Positions 8,555 to 16,102 of a stretch of DNA of 64,000 nt are shown in pieces. The notes under the pieces were generated by a model. That model had not been told where the DNA came from, searched no databases, and saw only the letters and a list, made by a program, of their open reading frames with translations. Numbering within the stretch: position 1 is the stretch's first letter; each line of letters opens with the position of its first letter. The position numbers were made by a program, and so were the translations under genes. Location of the stretch: contig NZ_JAESVP010000005.1 of NCBI RefSeq assembly GCF_016765795.1, forward strand, positions 248,001 to 312,000, written 5' to 3'. Source of the stretch: Fuscibacter oryzae. GTDB lineage: Bacteria; Pseudomonadota; Alphaproteobacteria; Rhodobacterales; Rhodobacteraceae.

Positions 8555-9913
8555 ATGGCACTGCGAGGTCCGGGGCCGGCGCCCGTCCGGCAAGAGGCGG
8601 ATGCCCTTGGGGCCATGGCCGTGCCGTTTGACGCGCTTTATGGCGTGCAAACGGCGCGGGCGGTGGAGAATTTTCCGATCTCAGGCACCTCGGTCGGGCA
8701 ATTCCCGGCCTTGGTGCGGGCCTTGGCCCTGATCAAGATCGCGGCGGCGCGGGCCAATCTGCGGCTGGGCTGCCTTACCCAGGACAAGGCCGAGGTAATC
8801 GAGAAGGTCTGCGAAGAAATCCTGTCGGGCCAGCATCTGCACCATTTTCCGGTGGATGTGTTTCAGGGCGGAGCCGGCACCTCGACCAATATGAACATCA
8901 ACGAAGTGATCGCCAATCGCGGGCTGGAGCTAATGGGCCACCCCTGCGGTGACTATGACCATCTGCACCCGAATGACGACGTGAACCGGTCGCAATCGAC
9001 CAATGATGTTTACCCAACCGCCGTGCGCATCGCCCTGATGGGCGAGCTGCCAAAGCTGATGGCGAGGCTGATGGAGCTGGCGGCGGCGTTTGAGGCCAAG
9101 GGCGTCGAGTTTGCCGCCATCCCCAAGCTGGGCCGCACCGAATTGCAGGATGCCGTGCCGATGACGCTGGGTGCCGAAATGCGCGCCTATGGCGTGTCGC
9201 TGCGCGAAGATGCTGAACGCCTGCGCTCGACCGTGGCGCTGCTGGCCGAGGTCAATCTGGGCGGCACGGCGATGGGCACAGGCATTGCCGCACCCCCCGG
9301 CTATCGGCAGGCGGTCTTTGCCGAGCTGACCACCTTGACCGCCCTGCCCCTGCGCCCCGCCGCCGACCTGACCGAAGCCAACTGGGATGCCGGGGTGTTC
9401 GTGCATGTCTCGGGCGTGCTGAAGCGGGTGGCGACCAAGCTGTCGAAGATTGCCAATGACCTGCGCCTCCTGTCCTCTGGCCCGCGCGGGGGGTTGGGCG
9501 AGATACACCTGCCCGCCGTGCAGCCGGGATCGTCGATCATGCCCGGCAAGGTCAACCCGGTGATCTGCGAGATGGTCAATCAGGTAGCGTTCCATGTCAT
9601 CGGGTCGGATGTCACCATCTCTTTCGCGGCCGAGGCGGGGCAGTTGCAACTGAACGCGTTTGAACCGGTGATGGCGTTCGAGCTGATGCAATCGGTCCGG
9701 TTGCTGCACAACGCGACCGAAACCTTTCGCCTGCGCTGCGTGGAAGGCATCATCGCCGATGCCGACCGGTGCCGCCGGAATCTGGAGGCATCGACCGCCA
9801 ACTTCACCGCGCTGGTGCCGCTGATCGGGTATGAAGCGGCCTCACGCCTGGCGCAGGACATGCTGGCCAGCGGCAAGACCTGGGCAGAGATGCAGGCCGA
9901 GGTGGAACGCTAG
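8555..9913 (+). CDS. Aspartase/fumarase superfamily lyase (aspartate ammonia-lyase-like)
   Basis: The 452-residue protein carries the superfamily signature GSSIMPGKVNPV near residues 325-336. It also has the substrate-binding stretch FQGGAGTSTNMNINEVIANR near 104-123 and NDDVNRSQSTNDVYP near 142-156. These fit aspartate ammonia-lyase better than fumarase. The enzyme would add or remove ammonia or another group at a fumarate-type product. Because it is co-transcribed with an unknown cupin-like gene under the cluster operator, it may act on an aspartate analogue. The ATG at 8555 directly follows the previous stop codon. Confidence 0.85.
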   Translation: MALRGPGPAPVRQEADALGAMAVPFDALYGVQTARAVENFPISGTSVGQFPALVRALALIKIAAARANLRLGCLTQDKAEVIEKVCEEILSGQHLHHFPVDVFQGGAGTSTNMNINEVIANRGLELMGHPCGDYDHLHPNDDVNRSQSTNDVYPTAVRIALMGELPKLMARLMELAAAFEAKGVEFAAIPKLGRTELQDAVPMTLGAEMRAYGVSLREDAERLRSTVALLAEVNLGGTAMGTGIAAPPGYRQAVFAELTTLTALPLRPAADLTEANWDAGVFVHVSGVLKRVATKLSKIANDLRLLSSGPRGGLGEIHLPAVQPGSSIMPGKVNPVICEMVNQVAFHVIGSDVTISFAAEAGQLQLNAFEPVMAFELMQSVRLLHNATETFRLRCVEGIIADADRCRRNLEASTANFTALVPLIGYEAASRLAQDMLASGKTWAEMQAEVER

Positions 9914-10030
9914 GGCGTATGGGCAACCCCTGTCCGGGCGGATCAGGAAACGCACCGCGTTTCCCCGCCCGCGCCTGCGCTTTCAGCAAAAGTCGTTTCC
10001 ACACGCAATGCAAAAGGCCAGTGCCTGCCC

Positions 10031-10053
10031 CGGCGGGCGAGAAGCGCCCGCCG
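10031..10053. terminator. Possible bidirectional hairpin between convergent genes
   Basis: A perfect 9-bp stem CGGCGGGCG / CGCCCGCCG with loop AGAAG lies in the 253-bp gap between the convergent lyase and VOC genes. No T-tract is present on either side, so efficiency as an intrinsic terminator is uncertain. Nothing else recognisable lies in this gap. Confidence 0.4.
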
Positions 10054-10166
10054 ATGGCGGGGCGGGCGCTGGCCGGGCCTTTGAGGCCCGTCCGGTCCGA
10101 TTGATCCTTCATCACATGGCGAAGGCGATGGCCTTCGCCAGATCACAAGGCCCGAATACGATCTGC

Positions 10167-10553
10167 TTAGACCGTCACCTCAATCAGGTTGCCGTCAGGG
10201 TCGCGCAGGACCGCCTCGTAAAACCCGTCGCCGGTGTGGCGGGGCGCGGCGTGCAGGGCGCCGGTCTGCGCCATGCGCTCGGCCAGATCATCCACCGCCG
10301 CCTCTGACCCCAGCGACAGCGCGACATGGGCATAGCCCTGCCCTTCATGCGGGCCGGGGCCACCAACCCAAGGGCCGGTCATCACCTCAATCTCGGCGCC
10401 AGAAGCAAAGCGCAGGAACCGCGACTGATAGCCGGGGCGATTGCGGCTTTGATACAGCGGGCCGATGCTGGCGCCAAAGGCCTGCGCCCAAAAAGCGCAA
10501 AGCCGGTCAATATCACGGGTCCAAAGGGCAACATGGGCCAAAGTGACGGTCAT
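10167..10553 (-). CDS. VOC-family (glyoxalase/dioxygenase fold) protein
   Basis: The 128-residue protein is a single vicinal-oxygen-chelate module pair. It begins MTVTLAHVALWTRDIDRLCAFW, with a possible metal-binding His in AHVAL. It ends with DGFYEAVLRDPDGNLIEVTV, the usual C-terminal strand with a metal-binding Glu. Members include glyoxalases, epimerases and dioxygenases, so the reaction cannot be fixed. The gene lies 7 bp after the isomerase-like gene and belongs to the GMC oxidoreductase operon. Confidence 0.85.
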   Translation of the reverse strand: MTVTLAHVALWTRDIDRLCAFWAQAFGASIGPLYQSRNRPGYQSRFLRFASGAEIEVMTGPWVGGPGPHEGQGYAHVALSLGSEAAVDDLAERMAQTGALHAAPRHTGDGFYEAVLRDPDGNLIEVTV

Positions 10554-10560
10554 TTTCCCC

Positions 10561-11436
10561 TCACGGATTGATCAGGCGCGACATAAGCGCGTGCAGATCG
10601 GCGGCGACGGCAAAGCTGTTTTCCTGCTGCTGGAGGCGGCAGAACAACTCGCAACTCCACCAGCCTTGATAGCCGGTGGCCTTGACGGCATCGACCCAAG
10701 CCGCAAGGTTCAGCACCCCCGCGCCGGTGGGCACATCACGCAAGACCGACTCATCCGGAATGCCGCCGGGAAAGGTCAGACTGTCGCAGACATGCACGCC
10801 ATAGATCAGGTCGCACGGCAGGGCGGCCACATCGGCGGGCGTATCGCCAGAGGCGTAGCAATGCCAGAAATCCACCACCAGTCGCAGGTTGGGCCGGTTG
10901 GCGCGCGTGATCAGTTCAAGCTGATCGGCAAGGTGGTTCAGCGAAGACCATGCCAAGGATTCCAGATAGACCAACAGGCCGGATTCGGCGGCAAGGTCGG
11001 CCAACATGGCAAGGTTCTGCGCGGTAATGCGCATCTGCTCTTCTCTCGGCAACCGCAGCACGCCTTCGTAAAGGCCCGAGGCCGTGCCCGCCGCAAAGGC
11101 CCGAACCGCCTGCACCTGCACCGGGCCGGTCAGCACCTGCAACCCCTTGGCCCCGGCAATCTTTGCCAGCCGAATGTGGTCCTGCGCCTCGGCGATCAGG
11201 GCATCCTTGTCAGCGCCATGGCGTTCGATATCCAGCAGGAACCCGATGCCCGGAACATCCACGCCCGCCAACCAGCCCGAAAGCTCGGCTTCAGAGATGC
11301 CCGCCTCCAGCGCCGCGCGCATCTTGGCGGCGGAAATCTCCAGCCCCTGAAACCCGGTGCGGCGCATGATTTCCAGATCCAGCGCCAAGGGGGCATAACG
11401 CGAGACGAGGCCGTGATAGATCAGGGTTTGTGCCAT
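10561..11436 (-). CDS. Sugar phosphate isomerase/epimerase-like TIM-barrel protein
   Basis: The 291-residue protein belongs to the xylose-isomerase-like TIM-barrel group. It has LVVDFWHCYASGD near the expected metal-binding Asp and His positions, a further acidic stretch VYLESLAWSS, and the C-terminal GWWSCELF with a likely metal-binding Glu. This superfamily covers sugar isomerases, epimerases and inositol dehydratases. I chose the ATG at 11436 because an AAGGTGA site precedes it. The gene follows the 112-residue protein gene with no room for a separate promoter. Its substrate presumably comes from the GMC enzyme product. Confidence 0.82.
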   Translation of the reverse strand: MAQTLIYHGLVSRYAPLALDLEIMRRTGFQGLEISAAKMRAALEAGISEAELSGWLAGVDVPGIGFLLDIERHGADKDALIAEAQDHIRLAKIAGAKGLQVLTGPVQVQAVRAFAAGTASGLYEGVLRLPREEQMRITAQNLAMLADLAAESGLLVYLESLAWSSLNHLADQLELITRANRPNLRLVVDFWHCYASGDTPADVAALPCDLIYGVHVCDSLTFPGGIPDESVLRDVPTGAGVLNLAAWVDAVKATGYQGWWSCELFCRLQQQENSFAVAADLHALMSRLINP

Positions 11437-11440
11437 GGGG

Positions 11441-11779
11441 TCACCTTTCCGATAGGGGGGGTGCGTCGTCGATCCTGACGCGCAGCTCGGCCAGCCCGGC
11501 ATCCCGTGCGACCTGATAGACCCGCTGGACCGAGCTTAGGCTGCGGCACAGCGGGGATTTCGGGGTTGTCACCCGCCAAACCTGCCCCGCCGCATCCTGC
11601 ACCAGCAACCGCCAGCACGGTTGCCGCAAAGTGCTGGTTTCATCGGGCAGAAAGATCGGCTGGCCGCCCACTTTGATCTTGCGGCGAAACTGCGCCATGT
11701 CACAGGCGGGCAGATCGGCCAGCCAGCCCGCGGTCGCCCGCTTTGGCAACAGCCCCTGGATGGGCGACAGGTCCGTCAC
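11441..11779 (-). CDS. Conserved-looking small protein of unknown function
   Basis: I do not recognise the family of this 112-residue protein. It begins with a GTG codon 5 bp beyond the GMC oxidoreductase stop codon and ends 5 bp before the next start codon. That spacing, together with normal high-GC codon use, supports it as a real gene. It has no signal peptide or membrane segment. The central part is rich in Arg, Lys and Trp (QFRRKIKVGGQPIFLPDET). It probably works with the flanking oxidoreductase and isomerase-like proteins. Confidence 0.65.
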   Translation of the reverse strand: MTDLSPIQGLLPKRATAGWLADLPACDMAQFRRKIKVGGQPIFLPDETSTLRQPCWRLLVQDAAGQVWRVTTPKSPLCRSLSSVQRVYQVARDAGLAELRVRIDDAPPLSER

Positions 11780-11781
11780 GA

Positions 11782-13374
11782 TCAGGCCACCGCCGTGATC
11801 AGGTCAGCCGCCCTTTCGCCGATCATGATGCAGACGGCATTGGGGTTGCCCGAAATCAGTTGCGGCATGACCGAGGCATCGGCCACGCGCAAGCCCGCCA
11901 CCCCCCGCACCCGCAACTGCGGGTCAACCACGGCCATATTATCCTGCCCCATGCGGCAGGTGCCTGCGGGGTGCAGGGCGGCATGCGCCTCGGTCTGGCA
12001 AAAGCGGCGCACCGTTTCACGGGTCATCGGGCGGTTGTCGGGCAGATGACGACGGGCGATATAGCGGCGCATGGCGGGGCGCTCCATCACCTCCATCGCG
12101 AACAGGGTGGCGTCGGTCACTGCCTCCAGATCGCGGGCATCGCCGAAATAGTTCGGGCGCACGCGCGGCGGGGCGGCGGGGTCGGCGCTGGACAGCAGGA
12201 TTTCACCGCGCGAATGTGGGCGGATCTGGCCAAGGTTGACGGTGCAGCCATTGCCACCCGGCACGCCATCAACGCCCTCTTCAATCCCCGCGCCGCAGAC
12301 GAGGAAAAACTGGCAATCCGGCAGCGCCTCGGCCTTGTCACCCCACCAGAACGCCCCGGTCTCGATCAGATTCGACGTGGCGGGCCCCTTGCCGAACATC
12401 AGGTAATCCAGCCCCGCCATCGCCCGCCAGCGCAGCTTTTTATAGCGGTCATAGCTGTGCGGGCCATTGAGCTGATAGACCAGCGAAATCTCGATATGGT
12501 CTTGCAGGTTCTGCCCCACGCCCGGCAGATCGGCGATGGCCGTGATGCCATGCTGTGCCAGATGCGCCGCTGGCCCAAGGCCCGACAGCATCATCAGCTT
12601 GGGCGTGGCGATGGCACCGGCCGACAGGATCACCTCTTTGCGGGCCAGCAGGGTTTTGCGCTGGCCGCGGTGCAGGTATTCCACGCCGGTCGCGCGGCCT
12701 TGCTCGATCAGCACCCGCAGCACCTGCGCGCCGCTGTGCAGGGTCAGGTTGGGCCGCCCCAGCGCCGGGTGGATATAGGCCACCGCCGCCGAAGACCGCC
12801 TGCGCCCGCGCGCCGTGATCTGGTAGGCCCCCGCCCCCGCCTGATCGCCCGAGTTGAAATCAGGGTTCAGCGGCAACCCCTGTTCCTGACAGGCCAGCAG
12901 CCAGGCCCGGCTAAGGGGGTGCAAATTATCGATATCCGACACCTTCAGCGGACCGGTCGTGCCATGCGCGGGGGCGGCAAAGCGGTTGTTATCCTCGGCC
13001 TTGATGAAATAGGGCAGCACCTCGTCATAGCCCCAACCTGTGGCGCCCTGCGCCTGCCAAGCGGCATAGTCAGCCGGGTTGCCGCGAATATAGATCATCG
13101 CATTGACCGAGCTGCCGCCCCCCAGAACCGAGGCTTGCACCATCGTCGGCTGGTCATTGCGCGTTTGGCCCGGACCGGGCTCCCACGGCAGGCGCTTCAA
13201 CAGGCGGCCTTGCGCGGTTTTGTAATAGGCACCGGGAATGTGAATCCACGGGCTGCGGTCACGCGGGCCTTCTTCCAGCAAGGCAACGCTGCAATCGGGG
13301 TTTTCGGACAGGCGGCCCGCAACGACGCATCCGGTCGAGCCGCCTCCCACCACGATGTAATCGACGCTCGCCAT
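11782..13374 (-). CDS. GMC-family FAD-dependent alcohol oxidoreductase (choline dehydrogenase-like)
   Basis: The 530-residue flavoprotein begins with the ADP-binding motif DYIVVGGGSTGCVVAGRLSE. It has the GMC signature around GGSSVNAMIYIRGNPADY near residue 85. It ends with the active-site stretch HPAGTCRMG and the GNPNA segment, which hold the catalytic His and its Asn partner. It should oxidise a primary or secondary alcohol, perhaps a polyol or sugar. It is the first gene of a four-gene operon with an unknown protein, an isomerase-like protein and a VOC protein. Operator site 3 lies 71-88 bp upstream of its start. Confidence 0.9.
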   Translation of the reverse strand: MASVDYIVVGGGSTGCVVAGRLSENPDCSVALLEEGPRDRSPWIHIPGAYYKTAQGRLLKRLPWEPGPGQTRNDQPTMVQASVLGGGSSVNAMIYIRGNPADYAAWQAQGATGWGYDEVLPYFIKAEDNNRFAAPAHGTTGPLKVSDIDNLHPLSRAWLLACQEQGLPLNPDFNSGDQAGAGAYQITARGRRRSSAAVAYIHPALGRPNLTLHSGAQVLRVLIEQGRATGVEYLHRGQRKTLLARKEVILSAGAIATPKLMMLSGLGPAAHLAQHGITAIADLPGVGQNLQDHIEISLVYQLNGPHSYDRYKKLRWRAMAGLDYLMFGKGPATSNLIETGAFWWGDKAEALPDCQFFLVCGAGIEEGVDGVPGGNGCTVNLGQIRPHSRGEILLSSADPAAPPRVRPNYFGDARDLEAVTDATLFAMEVMERPAMRRYIARRHLPDNRPMTRETVRRFCQTEAHAALHPAGTCRMGQDNMAVVDPQLRVRGVAGLRVADASVMPQLISGNPNAVCIMIGERAADLITAVA

Positions 13375-13444
13375 ACCGCCCTCCGCTCTGTTGCCTTGCT
13401 TAGAAGGTGCAGTTCGGGCGGCATAGTTCGCGGCGCCAAAGAAA

Positions 13445-13462
13445 TTGACGCAATCTGACGCA
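13445..13462 (-). promoter_or_regulatory. Tandem operator upstream of the GMC oxidoreductase operon (site 3)
   Basis: On the minus strand the site reads TGCGTCAG-AT-TGCGTCAA, matching sites 1 and 2 in 15 of the 16 half-site bases. It lies 71-88 bp before the start codon and has the same orientation to the gene as the other two sites. Confidence 0.68.
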
Positions 13463-13568
13463 CAAGCGTAGGGCTGACAGTCAGCCCACCGGCCCCCCTT
13501 TCAGCGGGCCTGCCATGCGCCAAGGGGCAAAGCGCGAGCAAGCGCAGATAAAACATCAACGATATCAA

Positions 13569-13628
13569 TCAATCTGGTGCCCGCGGCCGGACTTGAACCG
13601 GCACGCCTTGCGGCTAGGGATTTTAAGT
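13569..13628. repeat. attL: left copy of the 60-bp integration repeat
   Basis: The segment is identical over 60 bp to 31999-32058. Identity ends at 13629 (T here, C at 32059), inside the anticodon arm of the tRNA. Confidence 0.93.
13575..13628 (-). pseudogene. Truncated tRNA-Leu (3' part only) left by integration
   Basis: It holds the 3' CCA, the 3' acceptor strand, T arm, variable arm and anticodon region of tRNA-Leu(UAA), but no 5' half. It cannot fold into a tRNA. It arises from duplication of the attachment site. Confidence 0.9.
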
Positions 13629-13694
13629 TCTCACGAAATCCATAGCCGCAAGGCACTTAGCCGGGATACCGGCCCACAGACAGACCAAGAACAC

Positions 13695-13712
13695 AACGTG
13701 AAAGTGGGCTTG
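13695..13712 (+). repeat. Candidate integrase arm-type site, left end
   Basis: The 18-mer AACGTGAAAGTGGGCTTG recurs with one mismatch at 31913-31930. This copy lies 67 bp inside the inner edge of attL; the other lies 69 bp inside the inner edge of attR. Symmetric placement suggests integrase arm binding. Confidence 0.5.
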
Positions 13713-13834
13713 GGCGAAATCGACCCAAACACCACCAGAAACGAAAACCCCGGCGCGCTGGCGGGCGCAACCGGGGCAAATTCGGCAGTTCATTGTGCAG
13801 GCCAGAACGATAGCACGGGGTGGGCCTCGTGACT

Positions 13835-15523
13835 ATGGCAATTCGGATTGATGACTGGTTTGAGGCGGTCGGGCTGCCGGGAACCATCAAGACCGCCAGC
13901 GGCTGGGAAGCTGTCGCAACCTGGCCATCTGACCGGCAAATCCCCATCAACCTCGAAGCGGAGATGTCCCTGCCCAGGATGGCACGCATCAGGGATCGCG
14001 CATTCTTGGCGGGACACGACCAGTGGGCCGACAGCATAGCCGAAAAGATGGCCGACATCATGGTGCCTTGGCCAGCGGACGAACCCCACTTTGTAAAGGT
14101 GGAGGAAGCCACCGGCGAGATCAGCTGCGAAGGTATGGATCAGCGCGAGTGGCAGCCTGCCGAGTTCGTCGCGCTGGCTAAGGGGTTTCGCCGGCCGGAT
14201 GGTGGGCTTGATGTGGACGAAGGTCATAGGTGGATCGACAGCCAGTATGCCGGTGATGACGATTTGCCTGATCCGCCAGATGAACCGAAGGAAAAACCTG
14301 AATCATCGGCGGACGATCCACCGGGCATAACCCCGACACCCTACGAGTGGCGCGATGCCGAGAGCATACCCCCACGGCAATGGCTCTATGGCCATCACCT
14401 GATCCGGGGCTTCCTGTCCCTGACCGTCGCCCCCGGTGCCGTCGGCAAGTCATCCCTGATGACCGTTGAGACGCTGGCCATGGTCACGGGGCGCAACCTG
14501 ATCGGAGACGCGCCACCAAAGCCCCTGAGGGTGTGGACCTGGAACGGCGAAGATCCGGTCGATGAACTGGCAAGGCGGCTTCAAGCTGCGTGCATCAATT
14601 ATGGCATCGGCAAGGAGGATATTGGCGACCGGCTGATGATGGATAGCGGGCGCCATGTGCCAATCAAGATTGCAACCACCGAACGAAATGGCAGTAAGAT
14701 TTCGACCCCCACCGTCAAGGCTTTGGTGAAGGCGCTGGCGTCGGCCAAGATCGACGTGCTGATCGTCGATCCATTTGTCACTTCGCACTCGGTTCCAGAA
14801 AACGACACCACTGCGATCAACGAAGTGGTTTCGATGTGGCGCATCATTGCTGATGCGACGAACTGCGCCATCGAACTGGTTCACCACGTCAGCAAGGCTG
14901 CCGCCCTGGATTCGGCCATCGGCATCTATGGCAGCCGGGGCGCTGGCGCCCTGATTGATGGTGTCAGGTCAGCCCGATACCTTGCCAAGATGAGCGAGAT
15001 CGAGGCGGCAAACTTCGGGATCGAACAGCCAGATCGCTATTTCAGGGTGCAGGATGGCAAGGTCAATCTGGTGCCAGCCAGCAAGGCGTCCTGGCGCAAG
15101 ATGATAGGCGTGCCCCTCCATAACGGTGCTGGCCTTTGGCCCAACGGCGATACGATGGGTGTGTGCACGGCATGGGAGCCACCTGATGCCTTCGACGGGG
15201 TGACGCCATCACATGTGCAGGATGTGCAGCGTGCCATCAGTTCCTGCGACCAGCCGCCCAAGGCAAGCGAACGTGCCGCCGATTGGGCGGGCTACATCAT
15301 CGGCGATGTGCTGGCCATGGACCTCGGGCGTGGCCTCAAGAAGGAACAGCGCACAGCCGCCCAGAACATGGCCAGGGCGAAGGTCCGCAGGATCATGGCG
15401 CAATGGCTGCGCAGTGGGGCACTGGTCACCGAGGCCACGCGTGACAGCCGTACAGGCCGTGATGTGGAGGTGATCGGGGCCGGTGACCCCATGACCGATG
15501 CCGACATCAAGGGTGTGTCATGA
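13835..15523 (+). CDS. Phage RecA-fold ATPase, RepA-helicase/primase-associated type
   Basis: The 562-residue protein has a roughly 190-residue N-terminal part of unknown fold. A RecA-like ATPase core of the AAA_25/RepA type follows, with Walker A APGAVGKSSL near residues 198-207, Walker B VLIVDPFV near 308-315 and a sensor-like ELVHHVSKAA near 346-355. Such proteins act as replicative helicases of plasmids, phages and satellites. The C-terminal 100 residues look helical and may bind DNA. Upstream GTG codons at 13820 and 13829 are alternative starts. It is the first plus-strand gene after attL and is followed by a repeat-rich region that may be its origin. Confidence 0.78.
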   Translation: MAIRIDDWFEAVGLPGTIKTASGWEAVATWPSDRQIPINLEAEMSLPRMARIRDRAFLAGHDQWADSIAEKMADIMVPWPADEPHFVKVEEATGEISCEGMDQREWQPAEFVALAKGFRRPDGGLDVDEGHRWIDSQYAGDDDLPDPPDEPKEKPESSADDPPGITPTPYEWRDAESIPPRQWLYGHHLIRGFLSLTVAPGAVGKSSLMTVETLAMVTGRNLIGDAPPKPLRVWTWNGEDPVDELARRLQAACINYGIGKEDIGDRLMMDSGRHVPIKIATTERNGSKISTPTVKALVKALASAKIDVLIVDPFVTSHSVPENDTTAINEVVSMWRIIADATNCAIELVHHVSKAAALDSAIGIYGSRGAGALIDGVRSARYLAKMSEIEAANFGIEQPDRYFRVQDGKVNLVPASKASWRKMIGVPLHNGAGLWPNGDTMGVCTAWEPPDAFDGVTPSHVQDVQRAISSCDQPPKASERAADWAGYIIGDVLAMDLGRGLKKEQRTAAQNMARAKVRRIMAQWLRSGALVTEATRDSRTGRDVEVIGAGDPMTDADIKGVS

Positions 15524-15529
15524 ATGCAA

Positions 15530-15690
15530 CCACACTCAATCTGACTGTGGTGGTTAACTGTGGTGACTGTGGAAATGGACCGCTGTGGTGGGTGGTGGAA
15601 ACATCCACCACCACAGTCATTTATATTAGGGAAATGTTGGTGGTGGTGGAACGTGTTTGCCTGTTTTTGTTGGAAAATCTGAGTGTGGAA
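15530..15690 (+). other. Repeat-rich TGTGGTGG region with hairpin, candidate replication origin
   Basis: Several copies of a TGTGGTGG/TGTGGAAA-like element occur between 15543 and 15690. A 9-bp perfect hairpin, GGTGGTGGA (15591-15599) with TCCACCACC (15604-15612), has loop AACA. An AT-rich patch follows near 15617-15640. The strand asymmetry and low-complexity translation argue that this DNA is a structural or regulatory site rather than a gene. Its position just after the replication ATPase suggests an iteron-like origin, which is inference. Confidence 0.45.
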
Positions 15691-15782
15691 AATCACGGGG
15701 GGTGGTCTTCGACTTTTGCCCCTTTGAGGGGGACCGGCGCGGGGAACTTCGCGCGAGATCGAGCAGAATTGGAGTTTTCAGG

Positions 15783-16055
15783 ATGGGTGCAATGAGGAAG
15801 CTGGAACCTGGTGAGCCGCCGCCGCTGGATCGCTGGAGGTTCGATGAAGAGGTCATACCGGCCGCGATCAAGCCGCGAGAGAAGATCTGGGGGGCCAATG
15901 GCATCGCAGCGGTGCTGGGCGTATCGGTTGCGACTATTTATCGATGGTCCGCAGATCCGGCATGCGATGTGCCGATCCGGCGCCTCAACGAGCGGTATTT
16001 CGCGCTTCGGTCTGACCTGATTTCGTGGATGCAAGGTTCTGCAAGGAATAGCTAG
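15783..16055 (+). CDS. Small helix-turn-helix DNA-binding protein (excisionase/AlpA-like)
   Basis: This 90-residue protein has a MerR/AlpA-like winged helix: REKIWGANGIAAVLGVSVATIYRW, about residues 32-55, followed by a wing-like VPIRRLNERYFALRSDLISWMQ. Such proteins act as excisionases, transcription regulators or small terminase-like recognisers. An ATG at 15792 would remove three residues. It precedes the portal gene by 47 bp and may control the late operon or recognise the packaging site. The role is uncertain. Confidence 0.72.
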   Translation: MGAMRKLEPGEPPPLDRWRFDEEVIPAAIKPREKIWGANGIAAVLGVSVATIYRWSADPACDVPIRRLNERYFALRSDLISWMQGSARNS

Positions 16056-16102
16056 AGCCTGCAAAATGGGCGGATGGCCCCCGCTCTGCCACCATCCGGG
16101 AT

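Noticed and set aside
13575-13628. Second functional tRNA-Leu
   Set aside because: Only the 3' half is present; sequence beyond the anticodon arm does not match a tRNA.
15543-15690. Possible CRISPR array in the repeat-rich region
   Set aside because: Repeats are short, irregularly spaced and degenerate, and no cas genes are present.
15520-15795. 91-codon ORF after the replication ATPase
   Set aside because: It does overlap the upstream stop as ATGA, but the translation is Val/Thr/Trp-rich low complexity produced by TGTGGTGG repeats. I treat the DNA as a site.
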